This document shows, in pieces, positions 1 to 10,334 of a DNA stretch of 64,000 bases. Location: positions 884,501 to 948,500 of the forward strand of contig JADJXG010000001.1 in the NCBI GenBank assembly GCA_016715965.1, read 5' to 3'. The notes below the pieces were generated by a model. That model worked only from the letters and a program-made list of their open reading frames with translations. It made no database searches and was not told the DNA's origin. The first letter of the stretch is position 1. The number at the start of each line of letters is the position of its first letter. The position numbers were made by a program, and so were the translations under genes. The stretch comes from Saprospiraceae bacterium. Its GTDB lineage: Bacteria; Bacteroidota; Bacteroidia; Chitinophagales; Saprospiraceae.

Positions 1-457
1 AGGGACAAAATAAATTATTCGCTTAGATACAGATGATGCACTGAGATTGAAATGTTCTGAATGGTAGATATTAAGTTCTGAATGGCTGATTTTTTCAAAG
101 GATTCATTCACAGATAGAAATAAAGCGCAACCATAAATTGGTTTTGGGTCATTTTATGCATAAACTCCTAGAGCATGATTCAACAACATTCAAATAGATA
201 TTTTGACTTGTCCGGATCATACCACGATCGTAAAATCGATCCGTTACAAATAAATCTTTTTTTCGAAACAATCCATCGAAAAAATTTTTTCACTTTAAAT
301 TAAACCAAAGACATTACCTTCGAGACTTCATCGTAGGCAAATAAGATAAACTGCATCACAAAATCCAACCATGAAATTTGATTGCTTGAACCGCCAATTT
401 AAACTCTTATGATCAAATCAGCTGTTCAAAGTAACCAATAAAATAAATTCCAATTAA
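1..457. other. AT-rich non-coding leader region
   Basis: I find no gene here. The stretch is AT-rich. It holds an 11-bp direct repeat (GTTCTGAATGG at about 54 and 82) and a weak AT-rich hairpin at 258-284 followed by six T, which could end transcription coming from outside the window. No clear TAnnTTTG promoter element precedes the kinase gene at 458. Confidence 0.5.
257..290 (+). terminator. weak terminator-like hairpin
   Basis: A 9-bp stem (TTTTTTCGA / TCGAAAAAA) with a 9-nt loop is followed by TTTTTT. The stem is nearly all A-T, so it would be unstable; the call rests on shape alone. Confidence 0.3.
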
Positions 458-2254
458 GTGAATCCATCTATACTCAAATTCCATTTGAAATATCTGATCT
501 GCATTTTTTGCATTGGATGGACCAACATTATCCAAACCAGGGATTGTCAAAATCCAGAATTTGACAGTTACTACAAAAAATTGAGGGGATACATTAAAAG
601 TCATCAACCAATAGCAGCTATTTCTTATGCAGATTCTGTTTTACAAATTCTTGAAAAGAATGGTCTTAATAGTTGTCCCAAAACATACTGGATCATCTTT
701 GAGCGCGCAGAAGCATTTGAACACAATAAAAAGTTTGAGGATGCCATCCTGATCTATCACGGCATCATGCGAAAATCAGAGAAGGAGAATTGGTGGGATC
801 TACTCGCACAAGCCAATATATCCATAGCAAGATGCTATGAAACCATCAACAGACCCACAGAATGTTTACATCATCTCAGCCTTGCCAGAACATTGATTGC
901 AAAGGAAAATCTGGATACCATTTATGCCCATTTCTGTGCACGGTACTCCTCATATCACCGGCTATATGACAACAAGGATTCTGCGATAATGTATGCCAAT
1001 CTGTCCATTCAATTGGGACATCAATTCAAAGTAGCCCGGTCAGTTTATGACGGTCATTTGCTGATGGGAATTCTTTCGACGAAATTGGATTCCGCAATCT
1101 TTCATTTTAGTCAGGCAGTTAAGATTTTTGAAGAGAACGAAGATTATTATGGCGCAGCCTACCAGAGCCTGAATATTTCTCTGCGATTGTTAAAGGTAGG
1201 AAATCTTACTGAAGCTGACAAAGAACTCGAACACGCGTATTTAAATATCAATAAAACCGAAAAGGAAAACAGAAGTCATTTTCAATTATTGTCAAAATTC
1301 TATGATATCAAAAGAACCGTCTTTGAAAAACAAGGAAACATAGATTCCGCCTACTCTTACCTCCAGAAAGCACAACATTACAACCAGAAAGCAGAATGGT
1401 ATGTCAATCAGGAAAACATCACCGCCAATGCCATTGAATTTGCCATCGAAAAAGAAAAAGAAAAAACGCGATACCTTGAGAAAATATCCAGTCTTATGAA
1501 ATGGGGTCTTTCCATTATGGGCATGTTTTTGCTTGTTTTTATCATTTTGTTATTCAACAACCATAAAAACAAACTCGAAATCAAGAAACAAAGCGAATTG
1601 ATCCAATCGCGCAATCAATTATTGGAACAATCTCTTCACAAACAATCCCTCCTTCTCTCAGAAGTTCATCACCGTGTCAAAAACAATCTTCAACTGGTGA
1701 TCAGTTTATTGACATTGAAGGTAAACCAATCCAAATCAAGCGAGCTAAAACAGTTTTCAGAAGAAGTGTCTTCAAAAGTCAGAGGCATTTCTTTGATCCA
1801 TGAACAACTATACAGCACAGGTGATTTTGAGCAAATTGATCTCAAAGAATATTTAAACAATCTGATCAAGCAATTCAGAGAATTCTACCCTTCAGAAAAT
1901 ACCTTTGGATATCAATTAGAAATGGATTCAGTTTATCTTAACCTCGAAACAGTGATGCCCATCGGAATAATATGCTCAGAATTGATTGGAAACTCCTTAA
2001 AATATGCCAGGATACCGGGTAAAAAATTGTGGATCAACATTGAGTTGAAGTTGATTGAAGATAAATTTGCCTTTAAATATGCAGACAATGGACCTGGCAT
2101 ACCAGATAACATTGTTCAAAAAGACAAAGCCAATATGGGATTGGTGCTTATCAAAAGTATGGTCAGGCAACTGCAGGCTGAAAGCAGTATATTTAATCAA
2201 GAGGGTGCTATTTTTAGAATGAACTTTGTAGAGAAAAAAATATCCAAAGTGTGA
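458..2254 (+). CDS. TPR-containing membrane sensor histidine kinase (HisKA_2 type)
   Basis: This is the sensor kinase of a two-component pair. The start is GTG; residues 1-27 look like a signal peptide. Residues about 35-320 are helical and TPR-like, and would lie in the periplasm. A single membrane helix lies at about 348-368, followed by a short coiled coil. The phospho-acceptor box EVHHRVKNNLQ (His404/405) is typical of the HisKA_2 family. The C-terminal ATPase domain shows an N-box (ELIGNSLKYA) and a DNGPGIP G1 box. The stop codon overlaps the start of the regulator gene in GTGA, so the two are translationally coupled. The periplasmic TPR part probably senses a protein or envelope signal, but the ligand cannot be read from sequence. 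Family assignment is firm; the stimulus is unknown. Confidence 0.92.
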   Translation: MNPSILKFHLKYLICIFCIGWTNIIQTRDCQNPEFDSYYKKLRGYIKSHQPIAAISYADSVLQILEKNGLNSCPKTYWIIFERAEAFEHNKKFEDAILIYHGIMRKSEKENWWDLLAQANISIARCYETINRPTECLHHLSLARTLIAKENLDTIYAHFCARYSSYHRLYDNKDSAIMYANLSIQLGHQFKVARSVYDGHLLMGILSTKLDSAIFHFSQAVKIFEENEDYYGAAYQSLNISLRLLKVGNLTEADKELEHAYLNINKTEKENRSHFQLLSKFYDIKRTVFEKQGNIDSAYSYLQKAQHYNQKAEWYVNQENITANAIEFAIEKEKEKTRYLEKISSLMKWGLSIMGMFLLVFIILLFNNHKNKLEIKKQSELIQSRNQLLEQSLHKQSLLLSEVHHRVKNNLQLVISLLTLKVNQSKSSELKQFSEEVSSKVRGISLIHEQLYSTGDFEQIDLKEYLNNLIKQFREFYPSENTFGYQLEMDSVYLNLETVMPIGIICSELIGNSLKYARIPGKKLWINIELKLIEDKFAFKYADNGPGIPDNIVQKDKANMGLVLIKSMVRQLQAESSIFNQEGAIFRMNFVEKKISKV

Positions 2255-2949
2255 GAAAGCTAAGTATTATAATAGTGGAAGATGAAATATTAATTGCCGA
2301 ACTGGTCAGCGAATATCTAAAGGAATTTGGACATGAAGTGTTGGGAATTGCAGTATCTTATGAAGAAGCGATGGAATTATTTAAGCTTTCAAAACCCGAC
2401 ATTATATTACTGGACATCAGACTTTACGGAGATAAATCAGGTATAGATTTTGCCAAATTTCTATCTGAACAGAAAAAACCTGTTCCCTTCATTTACTTGT
2501 CATCTCAATATGATCAAAGAACTGTCAAAATTGCATTGGAGACCAACCCATACGGTTATCTTACAAAACCCATTCGCAAAGAAACGCTATGGACTACCGT
2601 GGAAGCGGCTTACCAACTGTATTTGACAAAAAACCCTTCTCATTCCTTGCTCGAAATTTTTGATGGTAAAAATCACCATCATATAAATATTCATGAGATC
2701 TTATACATCGAGGCAGATCACATCTACATAAATATAATCATGGTAGAGGGAAAACAACTTTACATTCGGAAAACCCTTAAACAACTCATTGAAATTCTGG
2801 ATGAAAAGATCATGATTCAATGTCACCGCAGTTTTCTGGTCAACAGAAATCATATTAAATCCTGGAATTCGGATAGTTTAAAATTAACGAATAACCGTGT
2901 CATTCCAATTAGTAGAAGTAAGAGAAATATTTTGGATCAGAAGAAATGA
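2251..2949 (+). CDS. LytTR response regulator
   Basis: The protein has a receiver domain (residues about 1-120) and a C-terminal LytTR DNA-binding domain (about 140-232). Visible receiver residues are the acidic pair E10/D11, the phospho-acceptor D55 in ILLDIRL, S84/S85 and K106 in YLTKP. The LytTR domain has the usual CHRSFLVN segment and binds DNA through a beta-strand fold. The start is GTG, overlapping the stop of the upstream kinase by 4 bp, so it is its cognate partner. A LytTR regulator paired with a HisKA_2 kinase differs from the classic LytS pairing. The target genes are unknown. Confidence 0.94.
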   Translation: MRKLSIIIVEDEILIAELVSEYLKEFGHEVLGIAVSYEEAMELFKLSKPDIILLDIRLYGDKSGIDFAKFLSEQKKPVPFIYLSSQYDQRTVKIALETNPYGYLTKPIRKETLWTTVEAAYQLYLTKNPSHSLLEIFDGKNHHHINIHEILYIEADHIYINIIMVEGKQLYIRKTLKQLIEILDEKIMIQCHRSFLVNRNHIKSWNSDSLKLTNNRVIPISRSKRNILDQKK

Positions 2950-3481
2950 ATTAAGATTTTGCATTCAATCGTTCCAGACTTAAACAGCTTGTTTAATTAC
3001 TTATCCTTCAAAATGTTTTGCGGTCAGTTGGCGAATGAATCTTTTTGATAGTTAAATTATAATAAAGAGTTTTAAACCAATATGGCATTCAAAATAAATG
3101 GAAATTATACTTATCCCAATTTATGCATTGGCGATTAAAGACTATCAAAAATGGCTTCAAAATGAAAGTATTTCACTCCATGAGATACCTAAGCTTGGCA
3201 ATTCTAAACATCCTCACCAAAAGCTTTAATTTTAATCACATTTTCACTATATTTACGAACTACAATGCAAAATTTGGATTAATCAAATATCTAGTATTTT
3301 AGATGTCTAATTCAGTAATCTTCTACATCTACATTTAATGTTAAACTTCCCAATCGTTTTGCAGATCCGTGTTTGAAAATGCTTCTAAGATTGTTCTGCA
3401 AATCCACTTAGCATAAATTGGACCTGTCTTTGGAATGATGGACGATTTCACTCATTGACTAAAATTCAAGGCAATGCCTAA
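2950..3481. other. AT-rich intergenic stretch between convergent operons
   Basis: The region separates the 3' ends of two convergent two-component operons. It is AT-rich. I find no ORF of convincing coding character, no RNA gene and no strong terminator hairpin. Confidence 0.5.
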
Positions 3482-4228
3482 TCAAAACTTTGAAAAGAGC
3501 TGAAAAAAATCGTCTCTCTTGTTTCTGCTTATCGTAATTTCTGTTTTATCCGGCATTAGGATATAGCCTCCGTCCCCCTTGACAAATTTGCTGATGTGAT
3601 TGATGTTGACCAGATATGAATGATGCACTCGATGAAAATCTTTGCCCGATAAAGTTTCGTCCAGATCTTTGAGGGTCCTCGCCACCAATACGGTCCGGCC
3701 ATCCACCAAAGCCACCTGGGTATAATTGCTTTCCGCTTTGCAATACATGATGTCTTTTGTTTGTACGAAAATCAAACCGTCGCCTGAAGAAAGAGCGATG
3801 CGATCTATTTGCTTTTCTTTGTTGAGCAGATTTTGAAACAACAATTCCATTTGTTCCTTGTCGGGTACAGTCTTCTTTTCTTTCAACCGGCCTATGGTCT
3901 TTGCCAAATCTTCCGGATCAACCGGTTTAAGCATATAATTAAAAGCTGCATACCGGAAGGCTTTCACCGCAAACTGATCATACGCTGTGATAAATACCAC
4001 TTCAAAATCAGGTGTACCTATCGCTTCCAATACATCAAACCCATTCATCTTGGGCATTTCGATGTCCAGGAACACCAAATCAGGTTTTAGTCTTTTGATG
4101 GCCTGAATTCCTTCTTCTCCGGATTCACAGGAAGAAAGTACCCTGACATCTGGACAATAAGTACTTAATAACCACTCCAGCATTTCAATGCTGTTGCGTT
4201 CGTCGTCAATAATAATGGCATTGATCAT
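3482..4228 (-). CDS. LytTR response regulator (AgrA/LytR type)
   Basis: This is a receiver plus LytTR DNA-binding regulator of the usual length (248 aa). The receiver shows D8/D9, the phospho-acceptor D55 in LVFLDIEMP, T81 in FITAYD and K101 in MLKP. The LytTR part starts near residue 140 and includes HRVHHSYLVNINHI. It begins 5 nt after the stop of the Reg_prop histidine kinase and must be co-transcribed with it. The acceptor context and the KAFRYAAFNYMLKP segment are typical of regulators paired with LytS-like kinases. Its regulon is not visible here. Confidence 0.95.
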   Translation of the reverse strand: MINAIIIDDERNSIEMLEWLLSTYCPDVRVLSSCESGEEGIQAIKRLKPDLVFLDIEMPKMNGFDVLEAIGTPDFEVVFITAYDQFAVKAFRYAAFNYMLKPVDPEDLAKTIGRLKEKKTVPDKEQMELLFQNLLNKEKQIDRIALSSGDGLIFVQTKDIMYCKAESNYTQVALVDGRTVLVARTLKDLDETLSGKDFHRVHHSYLVNINHISKFVKGDGGYILMPDKTEITISRNKRDDFFQLFSKF

Positions 4229-4233
4229 TTTAG

Positions 4234-7200
4234 TTAAATTGGTATGGTTAATACAACAGAGGTACCAATCGCCTGGCCTCCGTCATCAAATAAATCAATA
4301 ATCTCCTGGCTACCTTTGGAGGCAATCAGACCACCCGAAAATTTTAATCTTTCTTCGGTGAGCTTCATTCCAATCGATTTGCGGGTGATCGTGGTTTCTG
4401 CTTTGTATTCCTCCGCTTTTTTTCTCCCTATTCCGTTGTCGCGTATTTCACATCTCAGGTTTTCCCCTTTCATGCTTACCATCACCTGAAGTATTCCGCC
4501 GGATTCCTTGTGGTGCAGCCCATGCCAAATTGCATTCTCGACGTAAGGCTGGATGATCAATGGAGGAATTTCGATGTGATCAGTTTCTACGTTTGGATCT
4601 ACTTTTATTTCGTAACTAAACTTATTGTCAAATCGAAGTGCTTCCATTTCTATATACAACTTCAACGCATCAAGTTCGTTGGTTAAAATGACCAGTTTGT
4701 TTCTCGAATTGTCCATGATCAAACGGATGAGTTTTGCAAACTTGGTCAAATATAAAGAAGATGTTTTAATATCGCTTTTAATGATGTATCGGTTGATGGA
4801 ATTGAGACAATTAAAAATAAAATGTGGATTCATCTGTGCTCGCAATGCTTCCATTCTGCTCTCCACCAATTGGCGGTTGAATTCTGTGCGGATCGATTCG
4901 GTATGTTCGATTTGTCTGATCCTGAATATATAAATACCATAAATCACCAGGGACAAAACGAGCGCCATCAATATGGTAAACCAGGTCTTTTGATAAAACG
5001 GGGTTTCAATAAATACGGGCTGTGACACCGCATCACCCCATATACCTTCTCTGTTGGCCGCCTTCACAAAAAAAGTGTAATGACCTCCTTTTAGATTGGT
5101 ATAGCTGGCATATCTCCTGCTTCCGCAATAATTCCAATCCTTATCCCACCCTTCAAGTCGGTACGCAAATTGGTTCTGACTCTGATCGGACAAATCAATA
5201 CAACCAAAATCAAAGGCAAACAAATTCTCATTGGCTGCGATTCTCAGGGCATTTCCAGAATTAAAATCTGCATCGCGATCTTCATTTAAAACATTAAACT
5301 GGTCAATATACACTTTGGGCATTGGAATCTGATTTTGGAGTTTTGCAAAATCAATTTTGCAATATCTGCCATAAGCCGTCATGTAAAAAGCATCATTTTG
5401 GCTGTTGATGAATCTAAATTGGATGGTGTTCTTTTCGATGCCACTGGTATGACTAAATGTTCTTGCTGTATAATGATACGAATTGAAATAAATGACTCCT
5501 CCCACATTGGCAATCCATAGATTGCCATTATGATCAGAACCCATCGAGAAAGACCGATCTGCAGGAAGACCTTGTTCTGTACCAAAATATCTAAAGACAG
5601 GGTCCTGATCATTTTTAAAATCTATACATAAAAGTCCTTTGTACTTGGTGACCATCCAGAATCTACCAAGACTGTCACAGGCTGTTCCCCTTAATCCATC
5701 TTCAAGCCATTTGTTTTCCTTTTCACTCAAAATGATTTTATGAATTTTACCATGCATGTCCATGACAAACAGTTCGCCATGACCGAATAACCAAATTCTG
5801 CCAAGCCTGTCAGCCAATAAATGTTGAAATCCTTTCCCGCTTAATTTGAATCGATCATTAAACTTCTTTGACAATTTTTTCTGATCTGGATAGAACTGAT
5901 GCAATCCACCTTCTTCGGTAAGGACCCAAAGTTCTCCGGTTAGATTCTCTACCATTTTGCTGAAATGTGCAGGCAGATTGTACTCGCCTGCAGACATTGG
6001 ATCTTTCAGCATTGATATCTTCCGGCGTTTCCGGTCAAACTCATACAAATAATCCCTGGTGGTAACCCACATCCTTTCTTTTTGATCAATATCAATGTCC
6101 AACACGTAAGTAAATTTTTCGATGTTGTCAGATCTGATATCGATGTCAAAATGACTCAACTTTCCTGTCTTGGTATCCATCAAATTTAATCCATTTCCGA
6201 GACTGGTTCCAAAATAAATGGCATTGTAATTTGGATCTTCCAGTATGGCTTCAATGCCAAAAAATTCTTTATTCTGGCTGGATGCTACCGTTAAATTCTG
6301 AAAATAAAACAACTGATTCAATGGGTTGTATCGCAACAAACCCTGATCGATTCCTAGAAACATGGTTTTGTCTTTGGTCACCAAAACATCCCAAACGTTG
6401 TTGGACAATTTTAATTCCGGATCTATACTCGGATGGTTGTAGTAAGAGAACTGTTCTGTTCGGATGTCAAATGCTGCTAGACTCCTGTCACCGGTGGCAA
6501 GCCAAAGTTCGTGGTCATTTTTTACAGCAATGGAATAAACGATATTTTCCAAAGACTCTCTGATATTTTTACGACTATAACGGTAATTTTTAAATTCTCC
6601 AGTTTTGATATCATATTTCGACAATCCGGATCCCCAGGAAGGAAACCAAAGCGTTTCATTCGGACCTGATACGATGCTGCTAAAAAAATCATACCTCCTT
6701 GTTTCTCCCTTCAACATTGGGGCAGGTTTGTGTATAAATTCTTTCGTGGCTACATCAAAATAATATAAACCCATTGTAGTAGAAACCCAGAATTTTCCTT
6801 TCGAAATTTCAATCATTCCAGAGACATGCACCGGATCCAAATAAAACTCCTTGTTTAGTTGTGCACTCAGTTCGGGTATCGGAAATTCATCGAGCTTTTT
6901 GGTCTTTGGATTAAATCTGATCATTGCCTTTCCGTTAAACCATAGGTTCCCATCCTGGTCATCCAACAAAATATAGGTGGAAATTACTTTATTTCTTTCG
7001 CTGAGTGAATCAAACGGATCATAATGCTCGAAACATTGACAATAAGGGATATATTTACTCAAACCTCCTTCTGCATAGCCCACCCAAATTTGTCCATTCC
7101 TGTCCACATACGGGTACTGACAATAATTGTGCAAAAGAGAAGTGGAATCCATTGGATCGTGCTTAAAAATCCTGAATTGATTGCCATCAAATCGATTCAG

Positions 7201-7404
7201 TCCTGCCCTGGATCCGATCCATAAAAAACCACTTGAATCCGGGGTGATGCTGACCAGATAATGGCTGGACAAGCCATTGCGCTGATCCAACAATTCAAAT
7301 TTAAGTTCACTAATATCTTGTGTTCTCCCTGGTTCTGGAAAAATCAAAAAGATTAAAAAGAAAGGTCGAATTAATTTTCTCCAATTTCCAAAGCTTAATT
7401 CCAC
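4234..7404 (-). CDS. Reg_prop/Y_Y_Y sensor histidine kinase, LytS-like
   Basis: A 1056-residue membrane sensor. An N-terminal signal segment (to about residue 29) is followed by two-component-regulator propeller repeats (about 35-690), seen as recurring GxLWIG/GxIWVG-like blades. A Y_Y_Y immunoglobulin-like domain (about 715-790, with YRLEGWDKDW) comes next, then a membrane helix near 800-820. The kinase belongs to the His_kinase/LytS group: the box MNPHFIFNCLNSI carries the acceptor His861, the N-box is VENAIWHGLHHK, and DNGIG is the G-box. The usual AraC-type or hybrid extension of polysaccharide sensors is absent; a separate LytTR regulator follows 5 nt downstream. In Bacteroidota the propeller class often senses glycans, but no polysaccharide locus is adjacent, so the ligand is open. 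Confidence 0.94.
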   Translation of the reverse strand: MELSFGNWRKLIRPFFLIFLIFPEPGRTQDISELKFELLDQRNGLSSHYLVSITPDSSGFLWIGSRAGLNRFDGNQFRIFKHDPMDSTSLLHNYCQYPYVDRNGQIWVGYAEGGLSKYIPYCQCFEHYDPFDSLSERNKVISTYILLDDQDGNLWFNGKAMIRFNPKTKKLDEFPIPELSAQLNKEFYLDPVHVSGMIEISKGKFWVSTTMGLYYFDVATKEFIHKPAPMLKGETRRYDFFSSIVSGPNETLWFPSWGSGLSKYDIKTGEFKNYRYSRKNIRESLENIVYSIAVKNDHELWLATGDRSLAAFDIRTEQFSYYNHPSIDPELKLSNNVWDVLVTKDKTMFLGIDQGLLRYNPLNQLFYFQNLTVASSQNKEFFGIEAILEDPNYNAIYFGTSLGNGLNLMDTKTGKLSHFDIDIRSDNIEKFTYVLDIDIDQKERMWVTTRDYLYEFDRKRRKISMLKDPMSAGEYNLPAHFSKMVENLTGELWVLTEEGGLHQFYPDQKKLSKKFNDRFKLSGKGFQHLLADRLGRIWLFGHGELFVMDMHGKIHKIILSEKENKWLEDGLRGTACDSLGRFWMVTKYKGLLCIDFKNDQDPVFRYFGTEQGLPADRSFSMGSDHNGNLWIANVGGVIYFNSYHYTARTFSHTSGIEKNTIQFRFINSQNDAFYMTAYGRYCKIDFAKLQNQIPMPKVYIDQFNVLNEDRDADFNSGNALRIAANENLFAFDFGCIDLSDQSQNQFAYRLEGWDKDWNYCGSRRYASYTNLKGGHYTFFVKAANREGIWGDAVSQPVFIETPFYQKTWFTILMALVLSLVIYGIYIFRIRQIEHTESIRTEFNRQLVESRMEALRAQMNPHFIFNCLNSINRYIIKSDIKTSSLYLTKFAKLIRLIMDNSRNKLVILTNELDALKLYIEMEALRFDNKFSYEIKVDPNVETDHIEIPPLIIQPYVENAIWHGLHHKESGGILQVMVSMKGENLRCEIRDNGIGRKKAEEYKAETTITRKSIGMKLTEERLKFSGGLIASKGSQEIIDLFDDGGQAIGTSVVLTIPI

Positions 7405-7550
7405 CAGTTAAATATTGCGATCTGTCGACCTTGAATTAATTATTCCTTTTATCGTCCCAAAAGTAATTCATCAGAAAGATGTAATCCAAATTTTCTTCCT
7501 ACGATTCGGATCGGAGAACGAATTGTCAGACGGATTAAAAATAGTCATTG

Positions 7551-8450
7551 CTAATTCATTTGAGCTTTCAATTGCAATTGCTGTCTGGTCTTTAAAGCAA
7601 TGCTTTGTTTGACCTGGCTTATGGTCGTTGTACCCTGTCGGTTGAATACTGGAACTCTTTTTTCAAAAAAGGCAGTGACTCCTTCAAGATAATCTTCAGA
7701 TTGACCTGCCATGCATTTTAGCTCGTCTTCCAGATCAATCTGAGCACAAAGATCATTGGTTTGGGATTGTTGAAGTGCAAATTTGGTAAACGCCTGGCTC
7801 ATTGCCGGCATCATACAAAGCTGATGACATACTTTCGCCAGTTCATTTTCATACTCTTCATCTTGAATGGCTCTATAAATCATACCTAGTCTTTCTGCTT
7901 CTTCTGCGCTTATTTTTGTTCCCAATAAAAGATGGGCAGTTGCCTTTTGCATTCCAATTAATCGCGGCAGAAAATAAGTGCTTCCACTTCCAGGTGTTAG
8001 CCCAATCTTGGTAAAAGCTTGAATAAAGCTTGCTGAATTTTTAGCAATGATAAGATCGCAAGCCAATGCAAATACCGCGCCTGCACCCGCTGCAACCCCA
8101 TTCACAGCTGCAATAACAGGCTTTGAAGATGACTTAATTTTATGAACAATGGGGTTGTGATTCAATGTCAATACGTCCCTTATACTAGGCGCATTATCCC
8201 TTTGCATTTCATCGAGATCCTGACCGGCACAGAAAGATTTTCCAGAACCCGTAAGAATAATCACCCTGATCTCTTCATCGGAAACTGCCAAATCCAACAA
8301 GTCCTGAATTCTCAAAGCCATTTCTGTGTTTAAACTATTGTGATTTTCAGGTCTATTTAATTGGATGGTGGCAATACCATTCAACTTTTTATATAGGACC
8401 AAATTTTGCATCTGCTGATTGGATGGTTGGTTTGAAATTTGATTTATCAT
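7551..8450 (-). CDS. enoyl-CoA hydratase/isomerase, PaaG-like
   Basis: A crotonase-fold protein acting on acyl-CoA. The oxyanion-hole segments are visible: SFCAGQDL (substrate pocket) and VNGVAAGAGAVFALACD. The stretch IQAFTKIGLTPGSGST matches PaaG (1,2-epoxyphenylacetyl-CoA isomerase) better than a true hydratase, because AF stands where hydratases have the catalytic PE pair. PaaG catalyses ring-opening isomerisation in phenylacetate breakdown, but no other paa gene lies nearby, so the substrate is uncertain. Length is 299 aa against about 262 for the family. The extra residues are a polar N-terminus (an internal Met at residue 14, position 8411, is an alternative start) and a Gln-rich C-terminal tail of about 30 residues. 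Confidence 0.85.
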   Translation of the reverse strand: MINQISNQPSNQQMQNLVLYKKLNGIATIQLNRPENHNSLNTEMALRIQDLLDLAVSDEEIRVIILTGSGKSFCAGQDLDEMQRDNAPSIRDVLTLNHNPIVHKIKSSSKPVIAAVNGVAAGAGAVFALACDLIIAKNSASFIQAFTKIGLTPGSGSTYFLPRLIGMQKATAHLLLGTKISAEEAERLGMIYRAIQDEEYENELAKVCHQLCMMPAMSQAFTKFALQQSQTNDLCAQIDLEDELKCMAGQSEDYLEGVTAFFEKRVPVFNRQGTTTISQVKQSIALKTRQQLQLKAQMN

Positions 8451-8572
8451 ATTATTTCTTAATTTTTTGATCTAAATGCAAGGCAAAATTCAAATGAAAA
8501 GAAATAAATGAATCAATGAATTAAGCCATTGTACCAAATCTTGATTCATTGACCGATTTTCTGAGTATTCAG

Positions 8573-8607
8573 CAAAAAAAAGGCTCCCTGTTTCGCAGAG
8601 AGCCTTT
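8573..8607 (-). terminator. intrinsic terminator of groES-groEL
   Basis: Read on the minus strand, an 8-bp stem (AAAGGCTC / GAGCCTTT) with a 13-nt loop is followed by a run of T. It lies about 30 nt after the groEL stop codon. Confidence 0.85.
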
Positions 8608-8635
8608 GAGAAAAGTTTTTAATATCCTGACTTGA

Positions 8636-10270
8636 TTACATCATTCCGTCCATTCCTCCCGGATGTGGGTGGGAATGACCTTTGTCTTCTTTGGGTTTGT
8701 CGTTAATGACGCATTCGGTCATCAACAACATTCCAGCGATGGAAGCTGCGTTTTCAAGCGCAATGCGGGTTACTTTGGTAGGATCAATCACTCCGGCTTT
8801 TTTAAGGTCTTCGTATTGTCCTGTACGGGCATTGTAACCATAAGCTCCTTTCTTGGCTTTCACATGCATCGCAACCACTGAAGGCTCATCACCCGCATTC
8901 TCTGCGATGACACGAAGCGGCGACTCCAATGCTTTGCGGACGATGTCCACTCCAAATTTTTCATCTTCGTTGGCGATGTTTTTAATTTTGTCGAGGCTGT
9001 CAATGGTACGCATCAAAGCCACACCTCCTCCTGCAACAATTCCTTCTTCCACTGCAGCGCGGGTGGCGTGCAAGGCATCGTCCACTCGGTCTTTCTTTTC
9101 CTTCATTTCTACTTCAGTGGCAGCTCCAACATATAATACTGCTACACCTCCGGCCAATTTGGCCAATCTTTCCTGAAGTTTTTCTTTGTCATAATCTGAA
9201 GTGGTCACTTCGATCTGCTGTTTGATCTGGTTGATCCTCGCATCGATCATTTTCTTGGTGCCCTTGCCATTGACAATGGTGGTATTGTCTTTGTCCACTT
9301 CAACTTTCTCAGCTTGTCCAAGCATGTCCAATTCTGTGTTTTCCAACTTATATCCTTTTTCATCAGATATTACGGTTCCGTTGGTCAATACAGCAATGTC
9401 TTCCAACATGGCTTTTCTCCTGTCTCCAAATCCCGGAGCTTTAACAGCCACCACTTTCAAATTGGCGCGGAGTCTGTTGACCACCAATACTCCCAATGCC
9501 TGACTATCGACATCTTCTGCAATAATCAAGAGGGGTCTTCCACTGGATACAACCTTTTCAAGAATCGGCACGATCTCCTGCATATTGGAAATCTTCTTGT
9601 CTGTAATTAAGATATAGGGACTGTCGTATTCAGCAATCATCTTTTCTGCATTCGTGATAAAATATGGAGACAGATATCCTCTATCAAATTGCATACCGAT
9701 CACTTCATCTACATAGGTATTGGTTCCTTTGGCTTCTTCTACGGTGATTACCCCGTCTTTGGACACGCGCTTCATTGCATCTGCGATCAATGCTCCGATT
9801 TCATCATCGTTGTTTGCAGAAATAGATCCTACCTGCTTGATTTTGTTGAAGTCATTTCCGATTTGTTCAGATTGCTTTTTCAGATCTGCGGTCACTGCGA
9901 GTACCGCTTTGTCAATGCCTCTTTTGAGGTCCATTGGGTTGGATCCACCGGTCACATATTTTAATCCCGCAGTAACCATGGATTGCGCCAAAACTGTGGC
10001 AGTGGTTGTTCCGTCTCCTGCGATATCCGCGGTCTTGGAAGCCACCTCTTTGATCATTTGGGCACCCATGTTTTCTACTGGATTTTCCAGTTCAACTTCT
10101 TTTGCCACGGTTACACCGTCTTTGGTGATCTGTGGCGCACCAAAGGACTTCTGGATGACCACGTTTCTTCCTTTTGGTCCGAGGGTGACTTTTACCGCAT
10201 TGGCCAATTTGTCAATTCCGTTTTTCAAATGTTCTCTAGCATCGCTATTAAAACTAATGTCTTTTGCCAT
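8636..10270 (-). CDS. groL: chaperonin GroEL (60 kDa)
   Basis: The 544-aa protein is full length for GroEL. It forms the double-ring ATP-driven folding chamber in the cytoplasm and works with GroES. The N-terminal ATP-binding signature (VTLGPKGRNVV), the DGTTTATVLAQ segment, the family motif AAVEEGIVAGGG and the C-terminal Gly/Met-rich tail (GGMDGMM) are all present. It lies 64 nt downstream of groES on the same strand with a terminator just after it, so the two form one operon. Nothing unusual is seen in the coding sequence. Confidence 0.99.
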   Translation of the reverse strand: MAKDISFNSDAREHLKNGIDKLANAVKVTLGPKGRNVVIQKSFGAPQITKDGVTVAKEVELENPVENMGAQMIKEVASKTADIAGDGTTTATVLAQSMVTAGLKYVTGGSNPMDLKRGIDKAVLAVTADLKKQSEQIGNDFNKIKQVGSISANNDDEIGALIADAMKRVSKDGVITVEEAKGTNTYVDEVIGMQFDRGYLSPYFITNAEKMIAEYDSPYILITDKKISNMQEIVPILEKVVSSGRPLLIIAEDVDSQALGVLVVNRLRANLKVVAVKAPGFGDRRKAMLEDIAVLTNGTVISDEKGYKLENTELDMLGQAEKVEVDKDNTTIVNGKGTKKMIDARINQIKQQIEVTTSDYDKEKLQERLAKLAGGVAVLYVGAATEVEMKEKKDRVDDALHATRAAVEEGIVAGGGVALMRTIDSLDKIKNIANEDEKFGVDIVRKALESPLRVIAENAGDEPSVVAMHVKAKKGAYGYNARTGQYEDLKKAGVIDPTKVTRIALENAASIAGMLLMTECVINDKPKEDKGHSHPHPGGMDGMM

Positions 10271-10334
10271 GATATGATATTTTTATAATTTTTTGTTGAT
10301 GAAATTTTAAATCTTAATTTGTTCTTTGCTGGGA

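Noticed and set aside
8663..10288. Several plus-strand frames of 70-185 codons opposite groEL
   Set aside because: They are shadows of the strongly biased groEL codons, without promoters or family motifs.
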